Shown: positions 8,404 through 15,886, counted from the stretch's first letter. The stretch: DNA of 20,771 bases from JBAXTE01 sp964653595 (GCA_964653595.1 CAZZHH010000055.1:1-20771); one strand, 5' to 3'. The notes: generated by a model from the letters alone, not told the origin. Numbers and translations: made by a program.

Positions 8404-9147
8404 TTGAAAAGAAAAGATATTATTTATGGACTTCGTCCAATTATCGAAGCCATTCATTCTGATAAAACGATTGATAAAGTATTAATACAAAGAGGTTTGT
8501 CAGGTGACTTAATGCGTGAATTAACCTCTTTGATACGCCATCGCAATATCCCATTACAATTAGTACCTATTGAGAAGTTGAATCGTTTAATTCACGGAAA
8601 TCATCAAGGTGCAGCTGCTTATGTCTCTTCGGTTGATTACGCTAGTATTTTTGATGTAGTACCAACGGTATACGAATCAGGCGAAGATCCATTTATATTG
8701 GTACTTGATAGAATCACCGATGTGCGCAACTTGGGAGCTATCATCAGAACCGCCGAATGTGCTGGTGTCCACGCTGTGGTAATTCCTGCTCATAATTCAG
8801 CACAAATCAACGAAGATGCGGTAAAAACTTCAGCAGGAGCGATTCACAATGTGCCAATTTGTCGTCATACCAATTTAAAAGAGGTTTTTGTGTTTCTGAA
8901 AGAAGCAGGTATCGCTATCATAGGCGCCACCGAAAAAGCAAAAAAAATTCATTATGAGGCCGATTATTCGCGTCCTCTATGCATTGTAATGGGCAACGAA
9001 GGAGAGGGTATTTCTCCAGAATATTTTAATTATTTTTCCGACCATGTAAAAATTCCATTAAAGGGGACTATTGATTCCTTAAATGTTTCGGTAGCAACTG
9101 GCGTGCTTTTGTATGAAGTGGTCCGTCATCGAAATTTAATTGTGTAG
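8404..9147 (+). CDS. rlmB: SpoU/TrmH-family 23S rRNA (guanosine-2'-O-)-methyltransferase RlmB
   Basis: RlmB-type SPOUT enzymes methylate the 2'-OH of a guanosine in 23S rRNA using SAM. The 247-residue protein has an N-terminal substrate-binding domain starting with the family hallmark IIYGLRPIIEAIHS, then the knotted catalytic domain. Motif 1 has N109 and R115 (NLGAIIR), motif 2 is MGNEGEGIS around 196-204, and motif 3 is DSLNVSVA starting at D224. The start codon is TTG: no in-frame ATG precedes conserved sequence, and the next Met (about residue 36) would delete the conserved N-terminus. The promoter lies 20 bp upstream. The phosphoesterase gene begins 6 bp downstream, so the two are likely co-transcribed. 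RlmB versus another TrmH paralogue is inferred from the N-terminal domain. Confidence 0.9.
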   Translation: MKRKDIIYGLRPIIEAIHSDKTIDKVLIQRGLSGDLMRELTSLIRHRNIPLQLVPIEKLNRLIHGNHQGAAAYVSSVDYASIFDVVPTVYESGEDPFILVLDRITDVRNLGAIIRTAECAGVHAVVIPAHNSAQINEDAVKTSAGAIHNVPICRHTNLKEVFVFLKEAGIAIIGATEKAKKIHYEADYSRPLCIVMGNEGEGISPEYFNYFSDHVKIPLKGTIDSLNVSVATGVLLYEVVRHRNLIV

Positions 9148-9153
9148 AAAATC

Positions 9154-9642
9154 ATGAAAGTTGGCATTCTTTCGGATACTCATTCTTCTATTTCCCCAAA
9201 AGTATTAGATTTTTTTGCAAATTGTGATCAAATTTGGCATGCTGGAGATATTGGCAATGAGCGAGTGTGTGCTCAACTTAACGAAATAGCCCCCTTAAAG
9301 GCTGTATATGGTAATATCGACGATTTTAACATTAGAATTCGCTTCCCCGAATATCAATTGTTTTCTGTTGAAAAGGTAAAAGTAATGATGACTCATATTG
9401 GCGGATATCCCAAAAAATATTCCTTCGGAGTTCTTCCTAAAATTGAGCTTGAGCGACCAAATTTGTTCATAACCGGTCATTCTCATATTCTAAAAGTAAT
9501 GTTTGATAGCGATTTTGAAATGCTTTATATTAACCCAGGCGCAGCTGGAAAATATGGATTTCATTTGGTTTCTACCGCAGTACGATTAGACATAAACGCG
9601 GATAAGTTCGAAAACTTAGAGATTCTCGAAATTGAAAAATAA
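9154..9642 (+). CDS. YfcE/MJ0936-family metallophosphoesterase
   Basis: This is a small calcineurin-like phosphoesterase (162 residues) that probably hydrolyses phosphodiesters with two metal ions in the cytoplasm. All five metal-binding blocks are visible: D8 and H10 (SDTH), G31-D32 (AGDIGN), G53-N54 (YGNID), H81 (THIGG) and G108-H109-S110-H111. The C-terminal INPGAAGKYGF segment is typical of the YfcE group (usually INPGS). There is no signal peptide. It follows rlmB after 6 bp and was probably transcribed with it. The natural substrate of this family is not settled, so no specific reaction is assigned. Confidence 0.9.
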   Translation: MKVGILSDTHSSISPKVLDFFANCDQIWHAGDIGNERVCAQLNEIAPLKAVYGNIDDFNIRIRFPEYQLFSVEKVKVMMTHIGGYPKKYSFGVLPKIELERPNLFITGHSHILKVMFDSDFEMLYINPGAAGKYGFHLVSTAVRLDINADKFENLEILEIEK

Positions 9643-9769
9643 TTGTGCTTATTCATGTGCATCCAACTACATTTTAAAAAATTAAATTTGAATAAATTAA
9701 ATATACCCCAAATCACTTTCTCATTTATCTGATTTTTAGGTTAAAAGTTCTTAATTAATATAAAAAATA

Positions 9770-9801
9770 TGCATTAATTATCTTACATTTGCATTAATTA
9801 T
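9770..9801 (+). promoter_or_regulatory. rprX promoter flanked by a 20-bp-spaced direct repeat
   Basis: TACATTTG at 9784-9791 fits the -7 consensus TAnnTTTG and ends only 8 bp before the ATG at 9800. The 12-mer TGCATTAATTAT occurs at 9770-9781 and again at 9790-9801. One copy lies just upstream of the -7 box; the other spans its last bases and the start codon. A related TTAATTAA lies at 9751-9758. No TTG -33 box is visible at the expected distance. Confidence 0.6.
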
Positions 9802-11374
9802 GTGGAAAAATCGTATTTATATACCAGTAATAGTTATGAGTTTGTCTCTAATCGTTTTGATTGGAGTACAAGTTTATTGGATTGAGAATGCTAAAAAAGT
9901 AAGGGAAGCCAATTTTTTGTCAAGTGTAAAAGAGGCAGTTAACAACGTTGTTACTAAATTAGAAAAAATAGAGCTAGCCCGTCAGATCAAAAATCCAAAA
10001 TATGGAGCATCTCCTCTTCTTTTAATTGATTCGTTGAATAAACAAATTATTAAAAAACTGGAAGTAGAAAGCAAGAAAAAAACGAAACATAACGTCGATA
10101 CGGTATACGACTCTAGGGGGGAAATTACTATTGAGTTTTTTCGAAAAAAATCTGCTAATGGCACTCAAAACATCCCTAACGACACCAATCAATTATCTTA
10201 CAATGAACTTGGGACTAGGTCGTTAACCGATGTTGATGTTAAAAATGACTCCATAGACCCAGTAAATAGAAGCTCCATCTTAGGGCAGGTAATCGAAAGT
10301 TTGATTAATGAAAATAACAATAAAGCAATAGAAGATAGGATAGATAAGAATTTACTCGATTCTCTGCTTAAGCTTGAACTTCGAAACGAACAAATTAATA
10401 CCCCTTTTGAATTTGGGGTAATATCAGGAGTGACAAAACAATTGTGTATCGAAAAAAGTGGAAACTATCATAATGAACTGTTAAACAATGGATTGGTGTT
10501 TAATTTGTTTCCTGGGGATATCTTTTCACCTCCTTCATTCCTCTTAATTTATTTTCCAAATGAGTCTCAATTTATTTACTCGCAATTAGCGAACATGCTT
10601 TTTTTATCTGCTTTTCTGATTCTTGTGATAATTGCTATTTTTATTTTTAATATCTCTACCATTATTAAGCAAAAAAAGCTATCCGATATTAAAAATGATT
10701 TCATAAATAATATGACCCATGAGTTTAAAACCCCCATTGCTACAATTTCGTTAGCATGTGAAGCCTTAAATGATGAAGATATTGCTCAAAGTGCTGGAAT
10801 GATGAGAAATTATGTCGATATTATTCATGAAGAGAACAAACGACTTGGTAAAATGGCCGAAAAAATTCTACAAACTGCTGTTTTAGATTCTGCTCGCTTA
10901 AAGATGAAACTCGAAAACGTTAATATTCATCAGGTGATTGACGATGTGTTAAAAAGTATGAAAATTGTTTTTGAATCTCGTAATGGAACTATTGTACAAC
11001 ACTTGAATGCGAAACAATGTGTGGTCTTTGGAGATAAAGTTCACTTGACGAATGTGATATATAACCTGTTGGATAATGCAAATAAATATACCCCAAATAA
11101 GCCTGAAATTATTATTTCAACCACTAATAATAACGATGAAACCATACAAATATCCATTCAAGATAATGGTATTGGTATAAGCAGAGCCAATCAAAAAAAA
11201 ATATTTGAGAAATTATATCGGGTACCTACTGGAAATAGGCACGATGTTAAGGGGTTTGGACTCGGATTAAGTTATGTAAAAGTAATTTTAGACATTCACC
11301 AAGGAAATATTTCTGTTCAAAGCGAGTTAAAAAAAGGAAGTGAATTTACTTTTACAATTCCATTAAAAAAATAA
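9800..11374 (+). CDS. rprX: Sensor histidine kinase, RprX-like
   Basis: This membrane histidine kinase is paired with the response regulator that starts 6 bp downstream. The 524-residue protein has a first transmembrane helix at about 7-28 and a periplasmic sensor region of roughly 235 residues with no recognised domain. A second transmembrane helix lies at about 266-287, followed by cytoplasmic HisKA and HATPase_c domains. The phospho-accepting His is H307 in NMTHEFKTPIA. The N-box includes N422 (IYNLLDNANKYTP), the G1 box is DNGIG at 455-459, an F-box-like EKLYRVPTG follows, and the G2 box is GFGLGL at 485-490. Size and the RprY-like partner suggest the RprX sensor of Bacteroidota; the signal is unknown. 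The promoter sits so close to the start that the transcript may be leaderless. Confidence 0.88.
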   Translation: MWKNRIYIPVIVMSLSLIVLIGVQVYWIENAKKVREANFLSSVKEAVNNVVTKLEKIELARQIKNPKYGASPLLLIDSLNKQIIKKLEVESKKKTKHNVDTVYDSRGEITIEFFRKKSANGTQNIPNDTNQLSYNELGTRSLTDVDVKNDSIDPVNRSSILGQVIESLINENNNKAIEDRIDKNLLDSLLKLELRNEQINTPFEFGVISGVTKQLCIEKSGNYHNELLNNGLVFNLFPGDIFSPPSFLLIYFPNESQFIYSQLANMLFLSAFLILVIIAIFIFNISTIIKQKKLSDIKNDFINNMTHEFKTPIATISLACEALNDEDIAQSAGMMRNYVDIIHEENKRLGKMAEKILQTAVLDSARLKMKLENVNIHQVIDDVLKSMKIVFESRNGTIVQHLNAKQCVVFGDKVHLTNVIYNLLDNANKYTPNKPEIIISTTNNNDETIQISIQDNGIGISRANQKKIFEKLYRVPTGNRHDVKGFGLGLSYVKVILDIHQGNISVQSELKKGSEFTFTIPLKK

Positions 11375-11380
11375 ACGATT

Positions 11381-12082
11381 ATGGAGAATAAAAAAATTAA
11401 AGTACTACTAGCAGAAGATGATCCTAATTTAGGACTTGTGCTAAAAACATATCTCGAGGCAAAAGGATTTGAAGCTTATCATACAGTCAACGGCGATGAA
11501 GCGTACCAAGCTTTTGCGAAAAATACTTTCGATATTTGCCTTTTTGATATTATGATGCCACTAAAAGATGGTTATACTCTTGCCAAAGAAATTAGAGCAA
11601 AAGATAAAAAAATACCCATTTTGTTTACTACTGCTAAATCTATGCAACAAGATGTTTTAGAAGGGTTTGAGTCAGGTGCAGACGACTATATTACCAAACC
11701 ATTTAGCATGGAGGAACTCTTAGTCAGAATGAAGGCTATTATTCGTAGATCAAATCCCGAAATATTAGGAGAACAAGCTAAAGATAGTTTTATTATTGGA
11801 AAATACACTTTTGAGTATACTAGACAAATATTGACCATCAATAATCAAACTCAGAAACTTACTTCTAAAGAGGCGGATTTGCTGAAACTTCTTTGTGAGC
11901 GAAAAAATGACGTATTAGATCGATCTTATGCACTAACCAAAATTTGGAACGATGATAGCTATTTTAACGCAAGAAGCATGGATGTTTATATTACAAAGCT
12001 GAGAAAATACCTAAAACAAGATCCCGAAATTGAATTAATGAATGTACATGGAGTTGGATTTAAACTAGTAGTAAACGATTAA
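11381..12082 (+). CDS. rprY: OmpR/PhoB-family response regulator, RprY-like
   Basis: The 233-residue regulator has a receiver domain (about 1-125) and a winged-helix DNA-binding domain (about 135-230). Receiver landmarks are the acidic pair D13-D14, phospho-acceptor D56 in LFDIMMP, T84 in FTTAKS and K106 in ITKPF. The DNA-binding half contains KLTSKEADLLKLLCERK and the recognition-helix region YFNARSMDVYITKLRKYL, which I recall as a hallmark of the RprY group in Bacteroides and Porphyromonas. It lies 6 bp after the kinase gene in the same frame context, so the pair is one operon. The repeats at the operon promoter are a plausible binding site for it (inference). A hairpin structure follows its stop codon. 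Confidence 0.9.
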   Translation: MENKKIKVLLAEDDPNLGLVLKTYLEAKGFEAYHTVNGDEAYQAFAKNTFDICLFDIMMPLKDGYTLAKEIRAKDKKIPILFTTAKSMQQDVLEGFESGADDYITKPFSMEELLVRMKAIIRRSNPEILGEQAKDSFIIGKYTFEYTRQILTINNQTQKLTSKEADLLKLLCERKNDVLDRSYALTKIWNDDSYFNARSMDVYITKLRKYLKQDPEIELMNVHGVGFKLVVND

Positions 12083-12114
12083 ATATACTGTTTTAACTTT
12101 TTATAAATTTATAT

Positions 12115-12154
12115 AACGGAGTGAAATCGATTTTGCTCCGTTGTTTATTTCACT
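12115..12154 (+). terminator. Terminator-like hairpin with an interlocking second stem
   Basis: AACGGAG at 12115-12121 pairs with CTCCGTT at 12136-12142, with an additional AAATC/GATTT helix possible inside (12124-12133), followed by T-rich sequence. A second perfect 8-bp stem, AGTGAAAT 12120-12127 with ATTTCACT 12147-12154, overlaps the first. The first stem alone is a reasonable end for the rprXY transcript; the second would compete with it or form a pseudoknot. Confidence 0.6.
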
Positions 12155-12369
12155 GAATACCAGTCAATAGCAAAATGAACTACAGTTATATTTCATAATA
12201 ATTGATTGGATTGCAAAATGAGCTATTTATTCTCCAGATAAATTTGGTAAAATTCCTCTCAAATTTTAACATAATTTCTTTACAAATAGGTATTTGCTAT
12301 GGTTACCGCCAAAATTTGATTAATTGTCTAAAAAACCAAAAAAATAGACATATTACCATTCAAAATCAT

Positions 12370-12377
12370 TAAATTTG
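12370..12377 (+). promoter_or_regulatory. Candidate -7 box for the methyltransferase-ABC-adenosyltransferase run
   Basis: TAAATTTG matches TAnnTTTG and ends 10 bp before the start codon, giving a very short leader. No TTG is found 19-22 bp upstream. An inverted repeat (12325-12350) lies just upstream and could be an operator. Confidence 0.5.
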
Positions 12378-12387
12378 TAAAAATTAA

Positions 12388-13170
12388 ATGCGCATGACGA
12401 ACTATGGGTTTAAATTATCAAAGTTTTTTTATCATAAGTTGATGTCTATTAATCAACATAGTGCTCATTCGCCATTCTTGTTCGATTTATTTAAAAATGT
12501 GATACACGTCCCTTTTGATAAATCATACAAGGACGACTTTAAAAGCTATTATAATCCATTGACCCACGATAAATATGCTATTCGATTTGAGGAGCATGGA
12601 GCAGGTAATAATCAAGATAAAGTATTGACAATTTCAACCATAACCAAACGTTCTGCTATGCGAGTAGACGATGCTAAATTCTTGATTTATCTCTGTAAAT
12701 TCTTAAATCCAAGTATTATATTAGAATTGGGAACATCCACCGGAGTAGGTGCCTATGCATTGAAAATAGGAGCTCCTAATTCGAATATTACGACTGTTGA
12801 AGGATGTAGCGAATTAGCTAAATACATAAAAAGCAAATATGGTCAATCAAACATTGAATATATACATTCTACATTTGATCACTATTTTGATGCCATTATC
12901 GATAAAAATACACAGTTTGACCTAGTGTATGTGGATGGAAATCATACCTATGATGCTACTTTACACTATTATGAAATATTAAAAAACAAACATTCCCATT
13001 CAAATACGTGTTTAATTTTTGATGATATTTATTGGTCGAAGCAGATGTTTCAAGCTTGGAAAGAAATTGTCAAAGATTCAAAAAATACGCTCACTCTTGA
13101 TCTTTTTAATATGGGAGTAGTTTTCTTTAATCCTAAATTGTCAAAACAACATTTTCGAATTTCAATTTAA
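12388..13170 (+). CDS. Class I SAM-dependent methyltransferase, substrate unknown
   Basis: The 260-residue protein has a Rossmann methyltransferase core in its second half. Motif I LELGTSTGVGA spans about 112-122 (G115, G119, G121 shape the SAM site). The acidic residue of TTVEG follows strand 2, and the YVDGNHTYDAT block at 181-191 resembles the Methyltransf_24 (O-methyltransferase 3-like) group. The N-terminal HSAHSPFLFDLFKNVIHVPF segment is typical of a Bacteroidota-specific family of unknown function. A second Met (codon 3) is an equally possible start. There is no signal peptide, so it should be cytoplasmic. The ABC ATPase gene starts 11 bp downstream. The substrate cannot be inferred from this sequence. 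Confidence 0.8.
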   Translation: MRMTNYGFKLSKFFYHKLMSINQHSAHSPFLFDLFKNVIHVPFDKSYKDDFKSYYNPLTHDKYAIRFEEHGAGNNQDKVLTISTITKRSAMRVDDAKFLIYLCKFLNPSIILELGTSTGVGAYALKIGAPNSNITTVEGCSELAKYIKSKYGQSNIEYIHSTFDHYFDAIIDKNTQFDLVYVDGNHTYDATLHYYEILKNKHSHSNTCLIFDDIYWSKQMFQAWKEIVKDSKNTLTLDLFNMGVVFFNPKLSKQHFRISI

Positions 13171-13181
13171 TAATTCAAAAC

Positions 13182-13901
13182 ATGAACAACCCAATTATTC
13201 AAATTCAATCGATAAAAAGATACTACCAAATGGGAGCAGAAACCGTCAAGGCTTTAGATTCAGTAGACTTGCAAATATTTAAAAATGAGTATGTTGCTAT
13301 TATGGGGCAATCTGGATCTGGAAAAACAACGATGATGAATATTCTCGGTTGTCTGGATACTCCTACAAGTGGAAGTTACATTTTAAACGATAAAGATGTT
13401 AGCTCTTTAGACGACAATAATTTGGCGGAAATTCGGAACAAGGAGATTGGTTTTGTGTTTCAAACTTTTAATCTCTTACCACGATTGTCATCACTAGAAA
13501 ATGTTATGTTACCCCTTGTGTATGCTGGATTCGGAAAAGTTGAACGCAAAGAAAAAGCAGAAAGAGTGATGGAAAGTGTTGGATTAAAAGATAGAATGCA
13601 TCACAAACCAAACGAATTGTCGGGGGGACAAAGGCAAAGAGTCGCGGTGGCAAGAGCCTTGGTTAACAATCCTTCAATTATTTTAGCTGATGAGCCGACT
13701 GGAAATCTCGATTCTAAAGTGTCTATTGAGATAATGGGGCTTTTTGAAAAGATTCATCAACTGGGAAATACCGTCATCTTGGTTACACATGAAGAAGATA
13801 TTGCCCGTTATGCTCATAGAATCATTAAGTTAAAGGATGGAAAAATAGAGAGCGATCAATTAAATACCAATATAATAAGCATTCAAAAAATGAACTCATA
13901 A
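13182..13901 (+). CDS. ABC transporter ATP-binding protein (LolD/MacB-like) without adjacent permease
   Basis: The 239-residue ATPase is complete. The Walker A GQSGSGKTT is at 42-50, a Q-loop FVFQTFNLLPRLSSLENV follows, the signature LSGGQ starts at 146, Walker B ILADEP has D170-E171, and the H-loop His is H203 in VTHEE. The Q-loop region and overall length match the MacB/LolD/FtsE group, which work with FtsX-like permeases in lipoprotein release, efflux or cell division. No permease gene is nearby. The gene sits 11 bp after the methyltransferase and 4 bp before the adenosyltransferase, strongly suggesting co-transcription. The partner and substrate are unknown. A weakly conserved C-terminal tail of about 20 residues follows the core. 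Confidence 0.9.
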   Translation: MNNPIIQIQSIKRYYQMGAETVKALDSVDLQIFKNEYVAIMGQSGSGKTTMMNILGCLDTPTSGSYILNDKDVSSLDDNNLAEIRNKEIGFVFQTFNLLPRLSSLENVMLPLVYAGFGKVERKEKAERVMESVGLKDRMHHKPNELSGGQRQRVAVARALVNNPSIILADEPTGNLDSKVSIEIMGLFEKIHQLGNTVILVTHEEDIARYAHRIIKLKDGKIESDQLNTNIISIQKMNS

Positions 13902-13905
13902 GGTT

Positions 13906-14475
13906 ATGGACTCAAAAAATTGGAAAATTTATACAAGAACTGGCGACAAAGGCGAAACTTCGCTTATTGGAGGAATTAGAGTGCCTAAATTTCATCCTAG
14001 AATTGAAGCCTATGGAACTCTCGATGAACTTAATTCATTTATCGGGTTAATTAGAGACTCTATCGAAGATGAACAGATAAGCAGTGATTTATTATTTATT
14101 GAAACCTGTTTGTTTACTGCTGAATCTCAGTTAGCTACAGATTATCAGGTGAACGTTCATAAACCATTACCCCAAATTGATGAAAGTGACGTTTTGTTTT
14201 TGGAAAATGCAATAGATAAAATGAATGAAAAGTTACCACCCTTAGATAAATTTATTTTGCCAGGTGGACATCTAGTGTCATCCTATTGTCATGTTGCCCG
14301 CTGTGTGTGCAGAAGAGCTGAAAGAGTGATTATTTTTTTAGCAGAAAATACATTTGTCGACCCATTAGTGTTGAAGTTTGTAAATAGACTCTCTGATTAT
14401 CTTTTTGTATTGGCTCGTTATGTTTTATTCGTTCGAAAAATTAAAGAATTGGAATGGGTTCCAAAAATTAAGTAA
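13906..14475 (+). CDS. PduO-type ATP:cob(I)alamin adenosyltransferase
   Basis: This enzyme transfers adenosyl from ATP to the cobalt of cob(I)alamin or related corrinoids to make the adenosylcobalamin cofactor. The 189-residue protein has the N-terminal ATP-binding signature YTRTGDKGETSLIGG (9-23), then EAYGTLDELNSFIG. The two hallmark C-terminal helices are RCVCRRAERV, with R136-R137 and E139, and VNRLSDYLFVLAR, beginning about 159 (N160, R161, S163, D164). It is a five-helix-bundle family member of normal length with no targeting signal. The ABC ATPase lies 4 bp upstream. No cobalamin riboswitch, corrinoid synthesis gene or B12-dependent enzyme is visible nearby, so it probably works with imported corrinoid (inference). 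Confidence 0.93.
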   Translation: MDSKNWKIYTRTGDKGETSLIGGIRVPKFHPRIEAYGTLDELNSFIGLIRDSIEDEQISSDLLFIETCLFTAESQLATDYQVNVHKPLPQIDESDVLFLENAIDKMNEKLPPLDKFILPGGHLVSSYCHVARCVCRRAERVIIFLAENTFVDPLVLKFVNRLSDYLFVLARYVLFVRKIKELEWVPKIK

Positions 14476-14540
14476 AATATTTTTCAATATCAAAAATGAG
14501 TTTTAGGGCAATTTAAAATCTCACTGAGTAAATAATAAGT

Positions 14541-15131
14541 ATGTATAAAAGATGCTTCTATTTGATTTTCTTTTTCATGATTAATTCAAGTAACACCTTG
14601 TTTGCGCAATGCAATGAAGTATCTTCTACGTATCCCTCTTATTTTCTAAAAAGATCTCTAGCATTGGATTCCATCGAAGGAAAATGGATGGTTGCTCGAA
14701 CAGTTAAAATCATGAAAAAGAACAGACCCGTAAACATCGTGAAGGAAAAAGAGGTTCAAACCTGGTTTGTGTTTCGCAACAACGAAAATTTTGTGGTTTG
14801 TAATGAGAAAATTTCGAATCAAAAAACCCAAATATTTTTCTCTAAAAGCAAAATTAATCCTTCAAAATATGTATTTAATCTGCTTTATTCTGATGATATT
14901 CAAAGTATTAATGCTTTTGTAACCTTTTATGGAAAAAAAATTTCTTTCACATATAGCGAAACTTTAAAAAAGGTGAAATATTTTTTTAAAGATAAGTATG
15001 AGGATGATGTTTCTATTGAGTATGAATACGAGCTTGAAAAACAAATTGACTACGGCTCTGTAATAGTAGATCAAGTGCCTAAGGTTAAAAATGTAATTTT
15101 GAACGGATTAAAAAAATATTTTAATATTTGA
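14541..15131 (+). CDS. Secreted protein of unknown function
   Basis: The product has 196 residues. A signal peptide at about 1-22, ending LFA-Q, predicts export. A conserved-looking GKWMVARTVKIM segment begins near residue 47, preceded by LDSIE, and is followed by several predicted beta strands (TWFVFRNNENFVVCNE, TQIFFSKSK, AFVTFYGKKISFTYSE). The strand-rich fold after a GxW motif is reminiscent of lipocalin-like proteins, but that resemblance is weak and I do not assign the family. The C-terminus is Lys/Asn-rich. It lies 65 bp after the adenosyltransferase, and the deacylase gene begins 2 bp after its stop, so at least those two genes are probably co-transcribed. Confidence 0.65.
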   Translation: MYKRCFYLIFFFMINSSNTLFAQCNEVSSTYPSYFLKRSLALDSIEGKWMVARTVKIMKKNRPVNIVKEKEVQTWFVFRNNENFVVCNEKISNQKTQIFFSKSKINPSKYVFNLLYSDDIQSINAFVTFYGKKISFTYSETLKKVKYFFKDKYEDDVSIEYEYELEKQIDYGSVIVDQVPKVKNVILNGLKKYFNI

Positions 15132-15133
15132 GC

Positions 15134-15637
15134 ATGATCGAAGATTTGAAATTGAATGCATATTTAAAGGAGTTGCAGATCTCTTATGAATATTATAGTC
15201 ATCCTCCAGCACCAACTATTGAAATTGCCAAACACTATTGGTCCAAATTCGAAGCTACTCACTGTAAGAACATTTTTCTAAGAAATCATAAAGGGAATCA
15301 ACATTATTTAGTTTTATTGCCATGCGATTTTGATGTCAATATTAAACTACTTGAATTAAAACTAAAGCAAGGGAAACTCTCTTTTGCATCTGCTACTCGA
15401 TTGTTGAAATATTTAAATTTACTTCCTGGGTCAGTAACCCCTTTTGGCTTAATTAACGACAACGAGCATCATGTGATTGTTTATGTCGATAAATCGTTAT
15501 TGGAGGCCACTCGATTGAGCTTTCATCCAAACTACAATACCGCTTCTGTGGTAATTGAACGTGAAGATTTTTTGTCTTTTCTGAAATCTACAAAAAACAA
15601 AGTTGAATTTCTAGATATTGCTAGGGAAGTAGGGTGA
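15134..15637 (+). CDS. YbaK/ProX-family aminoacyl-tRNA deacylase (prolyl-tRNA trans-editing)
   Basis: Proteins of this family hydrolyse mischarged tRNAs, most often Ala-tRNA(Pro) or Cys-tRNA(Pro), in the cytoplasm. The 167-residue product has the PrdX/ProXp-ala pattern: HPPAPTIE near 23-30, the catalytic-type Lys K45 in CKNIFLRN, then HYLVLLP. LSFASATRLLKYL and LLPGSVTPFGLIND follow, with a final FHPNYNTASVVIEREDF block. An ATG at 15134 is preferred. The longer frame would begin with a TTG at 15128 that overlaps the upstream stop codon and adds only two residues. It is the last gene before a bidirectional terminator shared with rpmH. Editing specificity for alanine is inferred from family resemblance only. 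Confidence 0.9.
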   Translation: MIEDLKLNAYLKELQISYEYYSHPPAPTIEIAKHYWSKFEATHCKNIFLRNHKGNQHYLVLLPCDFDVNIKLLELKLKQGKLSFASATRLLKYLNLLPGSVTPFGLINDNEHHVIVYVDKSLLEATRLSFHPNYNTASVVIEREDFLSFLKSTKNKVEFLDIAREVG

Positions 15638-15648
15638 GGTAGAGACAT

Positions 15649-15684
15649 AAAAAAAAGAAAACAGGCAAATGTTTTCTTTTTTTT
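15649..15684. terminator. Bidirectional terminator between the deacylase and rpmH
   Basis: GAAAACA at 15657-15663 pairs with TGTTTTC at 15670-15676 around the loop GGCAAA. The helix is flanked by an A-tract (15649-15656) and a T-tract (15677-15684). Either orientation therefore gives a hairpin followed by T residues, fitting the convergent genes on both sides. Confidence 0.88.
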
Positions 15685-15704
15685 ATAACAAACTATAATA
15701 TAGT

Positions 15705-15866
15705 TTAGAGTTTTACTCCTTTTCGTTCGTCAGAAACAGTAAGTTTTTTTCTGCCTTTTGCGCGGCGTCTAGCTAATACATTACGACCGTTTGCAGTTAA
15801 CATTCTTTCAAAAAAACCATGTTTGTTTTTTCTTTTTCTGTTTGAAGGTTGATATGTTCTTTTCAT
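15705..15866 (-). CDS. rpmH: 50S ribosomal protein L34
   Basis: L34 is a small, very basic component of the large ribosomal subunit. The 53-residue product begins MKRTYQPSNRKRKNKHGF and continues with the diagnostic RMLTANGRNVLARRRAKGRKKLTVS. A longer in-frame reading starting at 15899 adds eleven residues unlike any L34, and its first codons overlap the promoter, so the Met whose codon is 15866-15864 is chosen. It is transcribed against its neighbours. The frequent dnaA-rpmH-rnpA arrangement is absent: no rnpA or dnaA is seen, which is usual in Bacteroidota. A near-perfect promoter lies upstream. Confidence 0.97.
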   Translation of the reverse strand: MKRTYQPSNRKRKNKHGFFERMLTANGRNVLARRRAKGRKKLTVSDERKGVKL

Positions 15867-15886
15867 CGTATTATTTGTTTGGACTG

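Larger units (their letters stand above)
12083..12387. other. Gene-free 305-bp region between rprY and the methyltransferase
   Basis: Apart from the hairpin at 12115-12154, this gap holds a near-repeat of CAAAATGAxCTA (12171-12182 and 12214-12225). It also holds an inverted repeat TGTCTA-N14-TAGACA (12325-12350) and a promoter-like -7 box at 12370. No convincing reading frame was seen on either strand. Confidence 0.5.

Noticed and set aside
13906..14475. Cobalamin riboswitch near the adenosyltransferase
   Set aside because: The upstream gap is only 4 bp, and no B12-box-like or structured leader was seen before the methyltransferase either.
15128..15133. TTG start for the deacylase overlapping the previous stop
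   Set aside because: An ATG two codons later gives the normal N-terminus. The TTG adds nothing conserved.
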